DNA from: Gluconobacter frateurii
Lineage (GTDB): Bacteria; Pseudomonadota; Alphaproteobacteria; Acetobacterales; Acetobacteraceae
Direction of reading: 5' to 3'
DNA length: 64,000 nucleotides
NCBI RefSeq assembly: GCF_002723955.1
Contig: NZ_BEWN01000002.1
Span: forward strand, 620,001 to 684,000
The position numbers were made by a program, and so were the translations under genes. Numbering within the stretch: the first letter of the stretch is position 1; each line of letters starts with the position of its first letter. The notes below the pieces were generated by a model. The model searched no databases. It was not told the origin of the DNA and was given only the letters and a program-made list of their open reading frames with translations. Positions 1 to 9,308 of the stretch are shown piece by piece.

Positions 1-18
1 GCCCCGGGCCAAACGTCT

Positions 19-417
19 TCAGAACAACGCGCCCTGAGCGGGGGATAATGGAACATCCGCGCCCATATCCTTCAGGATCCAGGCGCGGAGAACAGCCAGA
101 ATCGCCTCTTGGTCTTCTTTTGTCAGAGGCTTTCCGGCGCTGAGACCGTGCCATTTCGACAGGCAACCACGGCAGCAGGAGCCGGTAGCGTGCTGGGCAA
201 TGAACACCGGATGGCCGCGCATCGGGGTCTGTTTTCCGTCCTGTGGGGGATGGGCCGGAGCTAGCCGATCCCGAATGAATGCCGCCCCGTGCTCCATCAC
301 GGCGTCCAATCCGCGGCTTTCCAGATACTGTCGTGCCTGTTCGTCCAGATGGAAGCGGGCTCTGAAACGGGATTTCTGCAGTCGCAGGAGAAGCTCTTCG
401 GGGGAAGAAACGCTCAA
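19..417 (-). CDS. DUF4186 family protein
   Basis: This encodes a small 132-residue cytoplasmic protein that resembles the DUF4186 family, for which I know no firm function. The conserved core is around residues 69-86 (HPVFIAQHATGSCCRGCLSK), with two histidines and Cys81, Cys82 and Cys85 that could bind a metal. There is no signal peptide or membrane segment. The start appears to be TTG at 417; an AAGG stretch lies about 10 bases upstream and no in-frame ATG is near. It is divergent from the exonuclease VII-like gene, with a short shared upstream region. The family call is from memory of the motif and the function is unknown. Confidence 0.7.
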   Translation of the reverse strand: MSVSSPEELLLRLQKSRFRARFHLDEQARQYLESRGLDAVMEHGAAFIRDRLAPAHPPQDGKQTPMRGHPVFIAQHATGSCCRGCLSKWHGLSAGKPLTKEDQEAILAVLRAWILKDMGADVPLSPAQGALF

Positions 418-510
418 GACAGACCAACCTTCTGAAAATACGTAAAAAAATGCTGTGAGGGCGCTGTCACCCTCTGTGAGAACATCTGTTCTTACTCCAT
501 ATGGTGCGGG

Positions 511-1548
511 ATGGACGCTTTTCCGAGACGCACCCGAACTGATTCTGCATCAGGCGACATGGCCAGCCTGCCAGTTTTGACCCCTCTTCAGGTTCAGGAT
601 CTGTTCACGGGCCGCCTGGATGAGATCTGTGCGCGGTTCGAAGAATGGGGTTTCCCGCTCGTTGTCGCCGGGCAACTGGGCGATGTCGCGCCTAATGCTT
701 ATCGCAAATATTATCAGCTTCCCCTGACGGACCCGCAGCTTGGCACATCGATTTCGCTTGAGGCCACCAAATCCATTCTGGCGGCAGCAGACGTCCGGGC
801 AGGTGACTATGTACGGGTAACGGGCTTTCTGAGGGCCCGACACCTGCGGGGGCAGGTTGCACTGCGTTTCGAGGCACTGGCCGTGGAACCTTATGACCCT
901 GGGCGGCAAAAGGTGGATCGCGCGGAAAAATCGCTTCTTGATGTTCTTCGAGGGCTAAGCTGGGAATTTCATCCTTATCCTGAGCGCCGCGAAGCAAGGC
1001 TCCTGCTGATCCACTCTGCCTCATCAAACGCTCTGGTAGCGGACGATTTTCTTCAAGGGCTGGGGGGTGGATGGCGGCCAGAACGTATTCGAGCCCTTCC
1101 TGTCGCCATGACAGACCCGCATCGTATTGCTGATGCCGTTGGGACGTGTCGGGAAGACATTGTTGTTCTGATCCGTGGTGGCGGAGACATCTCGGAATTT
1201 GCGGTGTTCGAACATCCGGCTGTTCTTGAGGCTCTTGCGATGTGTCAGGCGCATCGAGTTCTGGGTGTCGGGCATACTGCCAACCGGACACTGGCCGAGC
1301 GTCTTGTTGATCACGCTGCCACCACACCGGCCGATGCAGGGCATTATATTCGCAGGATGAGTGGCCGTGTCTGGCAGCAACAGGAAGAAGCACGGGCCCA
1401 GCAGGAAGAAATTGTCGCTCTGCGGGAAAGCGCGACCTCCATGGCGGTTGTGCCCTCTGCTCCGCCTCTGGGAGGAAGGCTCAGAAATGGTCTCGTCCTA
1501 CTTGTGCTGGGTCTGCTTCTGGGGTGGCTTCTGCCACGCTTTCTTTAA
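511..1548 (+). CDS. Membrane-anchored exonuclease VII large subunit-like protein
   Basis: The protein of 345 residues looks like a shortened XseA. Residues 24-60 resemble the N-terminal OB-fold of XseA. Residues 220-280 carry the catalytic-domain hallmarks: an RGGGD motif at 222-226, GVGH at 252-255 and a TTPADA segment at 271-276. The long C-terminal coiled coil of true XseA (usually 400-550 residues) is missing. It is replaced by a short Gln/Glu-rich helix (289-305) and one membrane segment at about 326-342. Family knowledge says XseA with XseB degrades single-stranded DNA; whether this protein is active is unknown. The start could also be ATG at 559, which lies just before the domain. Its stop codon overlaps that of the convergent glycosyltransferase gene. 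Confidence 0.75.
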   Translation: MDAFPRRTRTDSASGDMASLPVLTPLQVQDLFTGRLDEICARFEEWGFPLVVAGQLGDVAPNAYRKYYQLPLTDPQLGTSISLEATKSILAAADVRAGDYVRVTGFLRARHLRGQVALRFEALAVEPYDPGRQKVDRAEKSLLDVLRGLSWEFHPYPERREARLLLIHSASSNALVADDFLQGLGGGWRPERIRALPVAMTDPHRIADAVGTCREDIVVLIRGGGDISEFAVFEHPAVLEALAMCQAHRVLGVGHTANRTLAERLVDHAATTPADAGHYIRRMSGRVWQQQEEARAQQEEIVALRESATSMAVVPSAPPLGGRLRNGLVLLVLGLLLGWLLPRFL

Positions 1549-2987
1549 TTCTGGATGAGCATTTGTATTTCAGGGACTGCTTGGCCCAGTTCGGCACGAG
1601 CATCTTCAGACAATGTGGTTACAGCCCGTGCGATGTCGAGAAGAGAGCGGTTCGGATGAAAAAAGAGCCATGTGCAGAACCCCTGAAGAGATAGGCCTTC
1701 GGGCGTATCCGCACCGGGTAAAGACAGGGGAGCAGGTGAAAGCTCCAGCTTTGTAGGTATTTTTTTGAAGGCTTGAGTGCCGATATCGTCATTGACGAAG
1801 AACAGGACGGTATCTTCGGCTGGCATCTGTACGTTGAGCACCGGCTGCTGCAAAGTTCCCGTCTCGTAGCGAACTGGGCGTCCATCCCCAGATAGCAGCG
1901 TCAGTACACCGGCGTGACTATCCTGATAGACGGCAATCAGTTTCCTGTCGGGTTCGAGACCGTCTTCAGGACTGGTGGTTAGCCTTCCGTCTTCTGTCAG
2001 CGTCAAAAAGTGGCCGGATATATCCTGCAGAAAGCATGTTCTCGTCCGGCTCGGGAGGGGAGCGGCCTGCGGGCTCAGGAGGAGCCGTTCACGCTCGGAA
2101 GGGCGCACCCGGTGGAACGAAAAAGAAGCGTGGTGACCTTCGTCGGGAATGGTAGCGACGCTCTCCGTTGCGCGGACCTGCGACGAACGTAAGCTTTCTC
2201 CCAGACTGGCTAGGAGTGTTTCCAGGCCTTGGTGGGTAACGGCTCCCATCAATGTCTCCTGTATTGGAGCGATGGCGTCCAGTCTTCGTTCGGGCGAGCG
2301 ATCTTCTTGATCCTGGCAAAGATAATGGGCGGCAAGATGAGATGGCATATGAGGATCCCCGGCCCAGACATAATGAAGAATACGGGCACCGTTCCATCGG
2401 GCAGATGTGGACGAATGCGTGAAAGGCTGTCCATCGGGGTGGACGATGTCAGTGAGGGGTATGCCAAAAAAAACTGTGTCTGAAATGGCTTTCAGGGCGG
2501 ATGTACGGCCCAGAATACGGACAAAACCATTGTCAGGGAATGCTGGGGTGCTTCGGTAGTGAAAGCGCGTGACCGAGAACGCTCTGCTCACAAGTTGAGT
2601 TGGCTGGCCATAAACGCACCAGTTGATGGCAATTCCATTTGAGTCGCGACCGGCCTCCAGAAGGTTATCCAGCGTCAACGTCGGGTCAAGAAATTCATCC
2701 GCATCAAGAATCAGAAGCCAATCCTGATTCTGGCCGGCAAGCCGAATGGCTTGCGCCGTCAAGGCCTCACGGCGTTCTTCCGGCGACAGCGTGTCGGGGA
2801 GTGTACACTCCAGCAGTTCTACAGGCCCGACTGTGCCTGCAGCCTGAGCAATGGACTGCGTCCCGTCCGTTGAGTCAGCATCCACCACAAGAATGCGCTC
2901 GAACCCGAGGGCCAGATGCCAGGACAGCCATTCCCTCAGCAGAGGAGCGGCGTTTCGTGTCAGGACTGCGCAGGTCGCACTTGCCAT
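1545..2987 (-). CDS. Glycosyltransferase family 2-like protein
   Basis: A 480-residue protein whose first 130 residues match the GT-A fold of the Glyco_tranf_2_4 type. It has a nucleotide-binding VVDADSTDGT segment at 34-43 and a metal-binding DADEF motif at 95-99. Such enzymes transfer a sugar from a nucleotide donor to a surface glycan, but donor and acceptor cannot be read from sequence. The C-terminal 200 residues are of unknown type and have no membrane helix. It starts with ATG at 2987. It converges on the exonuclease VII-like gene with overlapping stop codons (TTAA). No other cell-envelope sugar gene is adjacent, so its pathway is open. Confidence 0.8.
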   Translation of the reverse strand: MASATCAVLTRNAAPLLREWLSWHLALGFERILVVDADSTDGTQSIAQAAGTVGPVELLECTLPDTLSPEERREALTAQAIRLAGQNQDWLLILDADEFLDPTLTLDNLLEAGRDSNGIAINWCVYGQPTQLVSRAFSVTRFHYRSTPAFPDNGFVRILGRTSALKAISDTVFFGIPLTDIVHPDGQPFTHSSTSARWNGARILHYVWAGDPHMPSHLAAHYLCQDQEDRSPERRLDAIAPIQETLMGAVTHQGLETLLASLGESLRSSQVRATESVATIPDEGHHASFSFHRVRPSERERLLLSPQAAPLPSRTRTCFLQDISGHFLTLTEDGRLTTSPEDGLEPDRKLIAVYQDSHAGVLTLLSGDGRPVRYETGTLQQPVLNVQMPAEDTVLFFVNDDIGTQAFKKIPTKLELSPAPLSLPGADTPEGLSLQGFCTWLFFHPNRSLLDIARAVTTLSEDARAELGQAVPEIQMLIQN

Positions 2988-3011
2988 AAGGAGGATTCTT
3001 TTCCCGTTTGG

Positions 3012-3467
3012 TTAGCGAACGTCCACTCGGACCACCGGATGCTTTACCGATCCATCTGCTATGGCATGCATCTCGATCTGGATAGGCTGGGCACCCGCCG
3101 TATTGATCCGTCGGGCTACGGGTTCCAGATCCGTCTGGGTGGCCTCGGTCATGGCTTTGGCTTGCGCCGCGGGGTCATTTTGTAGCGGTACCAGAAGCTG
3201 CACTAGGAACAGAACATTTTCCTTGCGTGCAAGCGCGGCTTTGACAGCCTTGTCTACGATAGGCCCGTAATCGGATTCCGGCGTTCCATCCTCGATCTGC
3301 AGGAAGGGTGGTTTTGGCTTTGGTGCAGGAGGTGCTGGTGGAACGTAAGGCTTGGGTGGCTTTCCAGCCTGCGGATTGAACGTGCGCTGATCAATCAGCT
3401 TGCAGCCGGCCAGCCAGGGAGTCACCAGCAGGATGCTTCCCGCCAGAAGAAGGGCACGTGGAGCCAT
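3012..3467 (-). CDS. Proline-rich lipoprotein
   Basis: The reading frame on this strand continues far upstream, but only the last 151 codons look real. They begin with ATG at 3467, preceded by CCGAGG. The start is followed by a lipoprotein signal peptide of about 21 residues ending in the lipobox LAGC (Cys22). Next come a proline/lysine-rich linker (about residues 37-60) and a C-terminal alpha/beta domain of about 90 residues. The linker probably spans from a membrane anchor to the periplasmic domain. I do not recognise the family. It is divergent from gap and could be a cell-envelope protein unrelated to glycolysis. Confidence 0.75.
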   Translation of the reverse strand: MAPRALLLAGSILLVTPWLAGCKLIDQRTFNPQAGKPPKPYVPPAPPAPKPKPPFLQIEDGTPESDYGPIVDKAVKAALARKENVLFLVQLLVPLQNDPAAQAKAMTEATQTDLEPVARRINTAGAQPIQIEMHAIADGSVKHPVVRVDVR

Positions 3468-3653
3468 GATGCCTCGGAAGGAACAAAAATTACGGATAAT
3501 TGCAGCCATATTGTTGGGGACCGTCGCAGGAACGGAGGGTTTCGGCAAGATTAAGCGCATCAAGTTCATGAAAAACTGTGCCAACCCCCTGTTGCTTCCC
3601 TGTAGCGATGCTATGGATGATGCCCTTTCGTCAGAATAGCGGAGTAGGCAGGC

Positions 3654-4673
3654 ATGGCGGTAAAAATCGCGATCAACGGTTTCGGACGTATCGGACGTCT
3701 CGTTCTGCGCGGCATCATTGAGAGCGGCCGTACGGACGTTGAAGTTGTGGCCATCAATGATCTGGGTTCGGTAGACGCGAACGCGCATCTTCTGGCTCAT
3801 GACAGCGTTCATGGCCGCCTGCCGGGGAAGGTCCGCGCTGAGGGCAATACGCTCATCATCGAAGCAAATGGTCGCACCTATGGTCCGATCACGGTCTCTG
3901 CCGAGCGTGACCCGTCCAAGGTGCCGTTCGAAGGCATCGACGTGGCCATGGAATGCACGGGCCTGTTCACGACGCGTGAAAAGGCTGCGGCCCTTCTGGA
4001 AGCTGGCGCAAAGCGTGTGATCGTCTCCGCTCCGGCAACGGATGTGGACGCGACCATCGTCTTCGGTGTGAACGATGATGTTCTGACGCCAGACATGAAG
4101 GTGATTTCCAACGCTTCCTGCACCACGAACTGCCTTGCACCTGTTGCTTCCGTTCTGGATGAAGCTTTCGGCATTGAGCGTGGCTACATGGTCACGATCC
4201 ATTCCTACACGGGTGACCAGCGTACGGTGGATACGCTCCACAAGGATCCGCGTCGCGCCCGCGCCGCTGCCCTGAACATGATCCCGACGTCCACTGGCGC
4301 TGCGAAGGCTGTTGGTCTGGTTCTGCCGCACCTGAAGGGTAAGCTGGACGGTACGGCCATCCGTGTTCCGACGCCGAATGTCTCCCTCGTGTCCCTCGAC
4401 TTCGTACCGAAGACCGTCCCGGCTTCTGTCGAGGCTGTGAACGAGGCTCTCCGTGTGGCGTCTGAAGGTAAGCTGAAGGGCATCCTGGACTACAACACGG
4501 CCCCGCTGGTGAGCACGGATTTCAACCATTCTCCTGCATCCTCCACGTTTGATGCCACGCAGACGGCTCTGGTCGATGGCGGCCAGCTTGTTCGCATCTG
4601 CGCCTGGTATGACAACGAGTGGGGTTTCTCCAACCGTATGGCGGATACGGCCGCCGCTTTCGGGAGCCTCTGA
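3654..4673 (+). CDS. gap: Glyceraldehyde-3-phosphate dehydrogenase
   Basis: This is the NAD(P)-dependent enzyme that turns glyceraldehyde 3-phosphate into 1,3-bisphosphoglycerate. At 339 residues it has the usual length. The Rossmann fingerprint GFGRIGR is at 9-15 and the catalytic SNASCTTNC segment at 152-160, with Cys156 as nucleophile. The start is ATG at 3654 with GGAG nine bases upstream. It is followed after three bases by pgk, so the two form one operon closed by a terminator. Gluconobacter is known to lack a complete upper glycolysis, so these enzymes would serve the pentose phosphate and Entner-Doudoroff routes. Confidence 0.97.
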   Translation: MAVKIAINGFGRIGRLVLRGIIESGRTDVEVVAINDLGSVDANAHLLAHDSVHGRLPGKVRAEGNTLIIEANGRTYGPITVSAERDPSKVPFEGIDVAMECTGLFTTREKAAALLEAGAKRVIVSAPATDVDATIVFGVNDDVLTPDMKVISNASCTTNCLAPVASVLDEAFGIERGYMVTIHSYTGDQRTVDTLHKDPRRARAAALNMIPTSTGAAKAVGLVLPHLKGKLDGTAIRVPTPNVSLVSLDFVPKTVPASVEAVNEALRVASEGKLKGILDYNTAPLVSTDFNHSPASSTFDATQTALVDGGQLVRICAWYDNEWGFSNRMADTAAAFGSL

Positions 4674-4676
4674 ACC

Positions 4677-5891
4677 ATGGTGTTCCGCACGCTCGATAAC
4701 CTGGAGGCACGCGGCAAACGCGTGCTTGTCCGGGCTGATCTGAACGTGCCGATGCATGACGGCGTCATCACTGACGCCACGCGCATCGAGCGCGTTGCCC
4801 CGACCATCAGCGAACTCGCCGGCAAGGGCGCGCGCGTTGTGGTCCTGAGCCATTTCGACCGCCCGAAGGGTAAGGTTGTTCCGAGCATGTCCCTCCACCC
4901 CATCGCCGAGAAGCTCGGTGAGGTGCTGGGCAAGCCGGTGGCGTTTGTTCCGGAATGTGTGGGTCCTACCGTCGAGGCCGCTGTTGCAGCCCTCAAGGAT
5001 GGCGACGTGCTGGTTCTGGAAAACACGCGCTTCCATGCGGGCGAGGAAGCCAACGACCCGGCTTTCGCCAAGGCTCTCGCAGAAAATGGCGATATCTTCG
5101 TCAACGATGCGTTCTCGGCTGCTCATCGCGCCCACGCCTCGACAGAAGGTGTAGCTCACGATCTGCCGTCTTTCGCCGGGCGTCTGATGCAGGCTGAACT
5201 GTCTGCTCTGTCCGCAGCGCTGGAAAATCCGGAACGTCCGGTTGGTGCCATCATTGGTGGTTCCAAGATTTCCACAAAGCTGGATCTGATTGGCAACGTC
5301 ATCGAGAAGGTGGACACACTGTTCATCACCGGTGCGATGGCCAACACATTTCTGGCAGCAGAAGGCATTGCTGTGGGCAAGTCCCTGCAGGAAGCCGACA
5401 TGCACGAAACAGCCCGCAAGATTGCGCATCTTGCGCAGGAAAAAGGCTGTGAGATCGTGCTGCCGGTTGATGCCGTCGTAGCACGTGAGTTCAAGGCTGG
5501 TGCCGAGAGCTCAGTCTGCCTGATCGGTGAAGTCCCTGCTGATGCCATGATCCTCGATGCCGGTCCGCGTACGGTGGAACTGATCAACGAGCGTCTGGCA
5601 ACCCTGAAGACACTGGTCTGGAATGGTCCGCTGGGCGCGTTCGAGATCGAGCCGTTTGATCGTGCGACGGTTGCAGTCGCACAGGAAGCAGCTCGCCTGA
5701 CGCAGGCCGGTAAGCTGCGGACGGTAGCGGGTGGTGGCGATACGGTCTCTGCTCTGCGCCATGCCGGTGTGGCCAGTGAGATGAGCTATGTCTCGACGGC
5801 TGGTGGAGCATTTCTCGAATGGCTTGAAGGCAAGATCCTTCCGGGCATCGAGGTGCTCCGTACGACAGGCCAGCAACTCGGTCTGGACTGA
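4677..5891 (+). CDS. pgk: Phosphoglycerate kinase
   Basis: Phosphoglycerate kinase makes ATP and 3-phosphoglycerate from 1,3-bisphosphoglycerate. The 404-residue protein has the family signature RADLNVP at 19-25 near the N-terminus and a GGGDTVSAL nucleotide-binding segment near the C-terminus. The start is ATG at 4677, three bases after the gap stop, and a GGGAG inside the end of gap serves as ribosome binding site, which suggests translational coupling. A long GC-rich hairpin with eight T residues follows within 15 bases and ends the operon. Confidence 0.97.
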   Translation: MVFRTLDNLEARGKRVLVRADLNVPMHDGVITDATRIERVAPTISELAGKGARVVVLSHFDRPKGKVVPSMSLHPIAEKLGEVLGKPVAFVPECVGPTVEAAVAALKDGDVLVLENTRFHAGEEANDPAFAKALAENGDIFVNDAFSAAHRAHASTEGVAHDLPSFAGRLMQAELSALSAALENPERPVGAIIGGSKISTKLDLIGNVIEKVDTLFITGAMANTFLAAEGIAVGKSLQEADMHETARKIAHLAQEKGCEIVLPVDAVVAREFKAGAESSVCLIGEVPADAMILDAGPRTVELINERLATLKTLVWNGPLGAFEIEPFDRATVAVAQEAARLTQAGKLRTVAGGGDTVSALRHAGVASEMSYVSTAGGAFLEWLEGKILPGIEVLRTTGQQLGLD

Positions 5892-5901
5892 CTATCAGAA
5901 G

Positions 5902-5931
5902 GCGGGGAGGGCAACCTCCCCGCTTTTTTTT
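5902..5931 (+). terminator. Rho-independent terminator of gap-pgk
   Basis: A perfect 9-bp stem (GCGGGGAGG / CCTCCCCGC) with a GCAA loop is followed by eight T residues, ten bases after the pgk stop codon. Confidence 0.95.
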
Positions 5932-6037
5932 CATCACGTTTTGTGACGTCATGAAACTTTCTAACTTTTTCAATTGTAATTCGTGTCTCTGACCCAGCAC
6001 ACTGATTTCAGCCTTTCGTTCTGCTGGAATCCGCCTG

Positions 6038-6490
6038 ATGCGCCTTCTCCCTGTCTTGATGAGGTCTTTTCCCCTGCTGGTTCTGGCAACGGGGACGTGT
6101 AGTGCATTGGCCACAGAGCCTGTCCCCTCTGTCGCACCTGCCAGAAAACCAATTTCAGCTTTTGCCCATCCTTTTGATGCGTCTCTGTCTCAGACGGTTT
6201 CAGAAGATCCGCGGCAGGGAGCGGCTCTCATGCATGGTTTGGAACAGCACCGGGCCAGTGTGATTGCGGCGCAGACGGCTTCAGGTTTTGGGGCAGCACC
6301 TTTGCCCGACGAGAATATTGAAGGACCTCAGGATGCGGTCCAGTCAGATGCCTATCTGAAACCGGATTTCTTTTCGAACAAGGTTGGCAAAATCGAAGAT
6401 GCCGCGGCGGAAAATCATGCAGACCAGCATCGAAAGGGGGCGGGAACCGTTGCTGGAGGGCTGGCGCTAGCTGTTCCGCTTTCGCAGTAA
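6038..6490 (+). CDS. Secreted hypothetical protein
   Basis: The 150-residue product begins with a typical Sec signal peptide (basic start, hydrophobic stretch to about residue 22, probable cleavage after an Ala-rich site near residue 26). A mature part without membrane helices follows, rich in Ala, Gln and Asp. A second in-frame ATG lies at 6059. GGAA is seen about eight bases before 6038. I do not recognise the family. The gene stands alone, converging on the GT39-like gene with only 12 bases between stops, so it has its own promoter somewhere after the pgk terminator. Confidence 0.6.
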   Translation: MRLLPVLMRSFPLLVLATGTCSALATEPVPSVAPARKPISAFAHPFDASLSQTVSEDPRQGAALMHGLEQHRASVIAAQTASGFGAAPLPDENIEGPQDAVQSDAYLKPDFFSNKVGKIEDAAAENHADQHRKGAGTVAGGLALAVPLSQ

Positions 6491-6502
6491 GCTTGGTTGC
6501 CA

Positions 6503-7939
6503 TCAGGTGCGTCGGTAGATGTAAATCGAATGGTTTAGACCTTGGAATCTATAAACCAATTTGTAGTTCGCATTGATTTCCAGGAAAATTTCCTCTCGGA
6601 CGGAGGGATTTTCCAGAAGTGGTAGTGGGTCTTCCGTAACAATATATTCTGGCCTTTCTGCAAGAACCCTGTGGGTTTCATGCATGACATCTATGCTGGT
6701 TGCATGGGCCTCGATTTTTTCGTGGAAATGTCCCGGGAAAGGATGGTTTGTCAGGGGGCACCAGTAAGGGGTGTCATAGAGCGCTGGCGGTCCCTGATAA
6801 ACAAAGACGCAGCCGGGCTTTTGGTTCATGACATTCACCATTGCCTGAAATGTCTGTTGATCTCCATTTTCAAGACGATGTTTCCGCACGCTGTACTGGC
6901 CCGTGAGTGAAACAGTGCAGAGAAGAGCGAGCATCCATGCCTGACCCGGTTTCCAGTACCACAAGGGGGCACAGGTCAGGGCCAAGGGAGCGTAAAGAGG
7001 AAGAGCGTAATGGGGATACCAGCCCCCAAACGCCAGAACGCCCAGACATGCGACGCAAGCCCAGAGCGTCAGATAGAGATATTGAGGCTGGGAGGCTTTT
7101 TTATACGCAAGGGCTGCTGTTGCGACGAGCCCGACCATGAGAGGCAGAGTAGCTCTCAGCATGCGTAATTGAAGGTGATGGGTTTCTTCGACGGGGGCGT
7201 GGCCTCGTAGGAAAATGGATTCAAGGTTGGCGAAAATCCACTCCCAGCCGTGTCCGATCGCCGTGTAAAAGCAGAAGACCGCAAGGGTGGGCAGGAGGCC
7301 TGCAGCCGCGAATAGTGCCGCTTTCTGGAGGGTTTTCGACACACATCGGCATGCGAGTCCAGTACAGGCAACGCTGTACAATCCGACGAAAATGCCTTCG
7401 AACACCACGGTATATTTCAACTGCATGGCGAGGCCGAACAGAAGCATTGCGAGAAGGGCGTGTCCGGCCGGATGTTTTCTGTCTGGTTGCGTGATGCCGC
7501 GCAGAACGAGCGCGACGGCTGCAGTTACAAAAAGATTGTAGAAAACGGGAGTCTGACCGCCTTCGCCCTGCGAAAGGTTGAGCAGCGCGACGTACAGAAG
7601 GGCTGCGACGAATGCTCCCGCCGTATTGGCAATCGTTTTCCCCATGCGGAACAGAAGCCATGCCGTTCCCCATATGGCTGCCATCGCGCCTATTTGATAG
7701 GCGAAAACCCTGTAAGAGCCGAAGAGATGAAAGAAAGCGTAGAGGAGAAAGATTCCGAACGGCTTTCTATCCCAGAACTGAAGATAGGGCAGATCTCCGT
7801 GAAGGAGACGTCCACCGCCGAAAAGGTAAAATTCTTCATCGACATGGATGAGAGGATTCCCAAAGGACTGGAACCTGCTCACAAAAATAAACAATACTAA
7901 AATAAAATTCAGTAAAAGTGTCTTGTGACGTTCAAGCAT
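6503..7939 (-). CDS. GT39-like integral membrane glycosyltransferase
   Basis: A 478-residue polytopic membrane protein with about ten hydrophobic segments. After the first membrane helix it has the acidic VDEEF motif (33-37) and then the DRKP motif (57-60), the arrangement found in the ArnT/PMT family of lipid-phosphate-sugar transferases. These enzymes move a sugar from an isoprenyl phosphate donor to lipid A or protein on the periplasmic side. The acceptor here is unknown. No ArnB/C-type genes are adjacent. The start is ATG at 7939, without a clear ribosome binding site. Confidence 0.75.
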   Translation of the reverse strand: MLERHKTLLLNFILVLFIFVSRFQSFGNPLIHVDEEFYLFGGGRLLHGDLPYLQFWDRKPFGIFLLYAFFHLFGSYRVFAYQIGAMAAIWGTAWLLFRMGKTIANTAGAFVAALLYVALLNLSQGEGGQTPVFYNLFVTAAVALVLRGITQPDRKHPAGHALLAMLLFGLAMQLKYTVVFEGIFVGLYSVACTGLACRCVSKTLQKAALFAAAGLLPTLAVFCFYTAIGHGWEWIFANLESIFLRGHAPVEETHHLQLRMLRATLPLMVGLVATAALAYKKASQPQYLYLTLWACVACLGVLAFGGWYPHYALPLYAPLALTCAPLWYWKPGQAWMLALLCTVSLTGQYSVRKHRLENGDQQTFQAMVNVMNQKPGCVFVYQGPPALYDTPYWCPLTNHPFPGHFHEKIEAHATSIDVMHETHRVLAERPEYIVTEDPLPLLENPSVREEIFLEINANYKLVYRFQGLNHSIYIYRRT

Positions 7940-8125
7940 AAATCAAAATTGCCAATACGATGTCTGGCTACAAGTTTAGCAGTGATATCATTTCCTTATA
8001 TATTTGTTTGTAACCGTCTGGAAGGCGCGTCTCCTATGGTTTCTGAAAATATTCCATTGGGAAATTTCATAAAATTGTCTTGTGAAGGCCGACTTTCGAT
8101 CTCCCGTAATCAATGCAGAGAGTAG

Positions 8126-8175
8126 CCCAATAAAAAGGGCTGCCAAGCATGATGCTGGCAGCCCTTTTTATTGGG
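8126..8175. terminator. Long bidirectional terminator after rpoH
   Basis: A perfect 20-bp inverted repeat (8126-8145 and 8156-8175) surrounds a ten-base loop that is itself partly palindromic. The stem contains an A tract on the left and a T tract on the right, so it can end transcription in both directions. It lies 12 bases past the rpoH stop codon. Confidence 0.9.
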
Positions 8176-8187
8176 AAAACTGGATGA

Positions 8188-9081
8188 TCAGTTCTGAAGG
8201 CCGTTTTCACGCCGGCGGTGTTCAACCTCAGAAGCCATGGCTTTCTGCAGCTTTTCCATCGCGCGGGCCTCAATCTGACGGATCCGCTCACGGGAAACAT
8301 TGTAGTGGTGAGACAGATCTTCGAGCGTTGATGGCTCTTCCTTCAGGCGACGTTCGGCCAGGATGTGACGCTCACGTTCATTCAGGGTCATCATGGCCTG
8401 ATCAAGCAGAGCTTTCCGTCCACTGAACTCCTCGGAAGCAGCATAGGTCTGCTCCTGGTTTTCCGTGTCGTCCACCAGCCAGTCCTGCCACTCACCTTCG
8501 CCATCAATGCGGAGGGGAGCATTCAGACTATGATCTGGCGCGGCAAGGCGCTGGTTCATGGACACCACGTCCTGCTCAGGGACACCGAGGGTGGTGGCGA
8601 TGGAATTGACCTGCTCGGGTTTCAGATCACCGTCATCAATGGCCTGCATCTGCCCTTTCAGGCGACGCAGGTTGAAGAACAGTTTCTTCTGCGAGGCGGT
8701 CGTGCCCATTTTCACCAGAGACCAGCTATGCAGAATGTATTCCTGCATGGCGGCGCGGATCCACCACATAGCGTAGGTTGCAAGGCGGAAGCCGCGCTCC
8801 GGATCGAACCGGCGGACGGCCTGCATCATGCCGATGTTGCCTTCGCTGATCAGTTCGTTCACGGGCAGCCCGTAGCCGCGATAGCCCATGGCAATCTTGG
8901 CGACGAGACGCAGATGAGAGGTAACCAAGCGGTGTGCAGCGCTGGTGTCTTCGTTCTTGCGCCAGGCGCGGGAGAGATCAAGCTCTTCCTGTGGCGTCAG
9001 AAGGGGGAATTTGCGGATTTCCTGAAGATAACGGGTCAGGTTGTTTTCAGGACCCACTGAAATGACAGCTGGAGATGCCAT
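8188..9081 (-). CDS. rpoH: Heat-shock sigma factor sigma-32
   Basis: This is the alternative sigma factor that directs RNA polymerase to heat-shock promoters. The 297-residue protein shows sigma region 2 (about 49-115, with the polymerase-binding SEGNIGMMQAVRRFDPERG segment). The RpoH-specific box QKKLFFNLR marks it as sigma-32 rather than RpoD, and region 4 with a helix-turn-helix lies near 250-280. The start is ATG at 9081 with AAGGAG nine bases upstream. It lies downstream of the pseudouridine synthase gene on the same strand but has over 200 bases of its own upstream region and a sigma-70-like promoter candidate. Confidence 0.96.
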   Translation of the reverse strand: MASPAVISVGPENNLTRYLQEIRKFPLLTPQEELDLSRAWRKNEDTSAAHRLVTSHLRLVAKIAMGYRGYGLPVNELISEGNIGMMQAVRRFDPERGFRLATYAMWWIRAAMQEYILHSWSLVKMGTTASQKKLFFNLRRLKGQMQAIDDGDLKPEQVNSIATTLGVPEQDVVSMNQRLAAPDHSLNAPLRIDGEGEWQDWLVDDTENQEQTYAASEEFSGRKALLDQAMMTLNERERHILAERRLKEEPSTLEDLSHHYNVSRERIRQIEARAMEKLQKAMASEVEHRRRENGLQN

Positions 9082-9279
9082 GGTCTTCGACTCCTTTCGC
9101 CCGGGGTGTGCCTGGCCCGATGAGGTGAAGACTCATACGAACTGGCGGCAGGAAGGTTCCTCACACCCAGGTGACGCATTGGGAAGGACTATCACGTCCC
9201 CAGCCGCTTGCCCCCGAATTGGGCGACGTACGGTGGTACGATCCGTTCCGGCGGCGCGTCAGCTCGTCGGATAAGAATG

Positions 9280-9308
9280 TTTATGACAGGCTGAGCCGAA
9301 AAGGTCAA
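9280..9308 (-). promoter_or_regulatory. Candidate rpoH promoter
   Basis: On the minus strand TTGACC (9303-9308) and CATAAA (9280-9285) are separated by 17 bases, a good sigma-70-type spacing. It lies about 200 bases before the rpoH start and overlaps the last codon of the upstream gene. It was predicted by eye only. Confidence 0.4.

Noticed and set aside
3468-5429. Very long open frame on the minus strand opposite gap and pgk
   Set aside because: It is antisense to two clear housekeeping genes, and its sequence is Arg/His-rich and matches no family. Only the last 151 codons (from 3467) with a lipoprotein signal are real.
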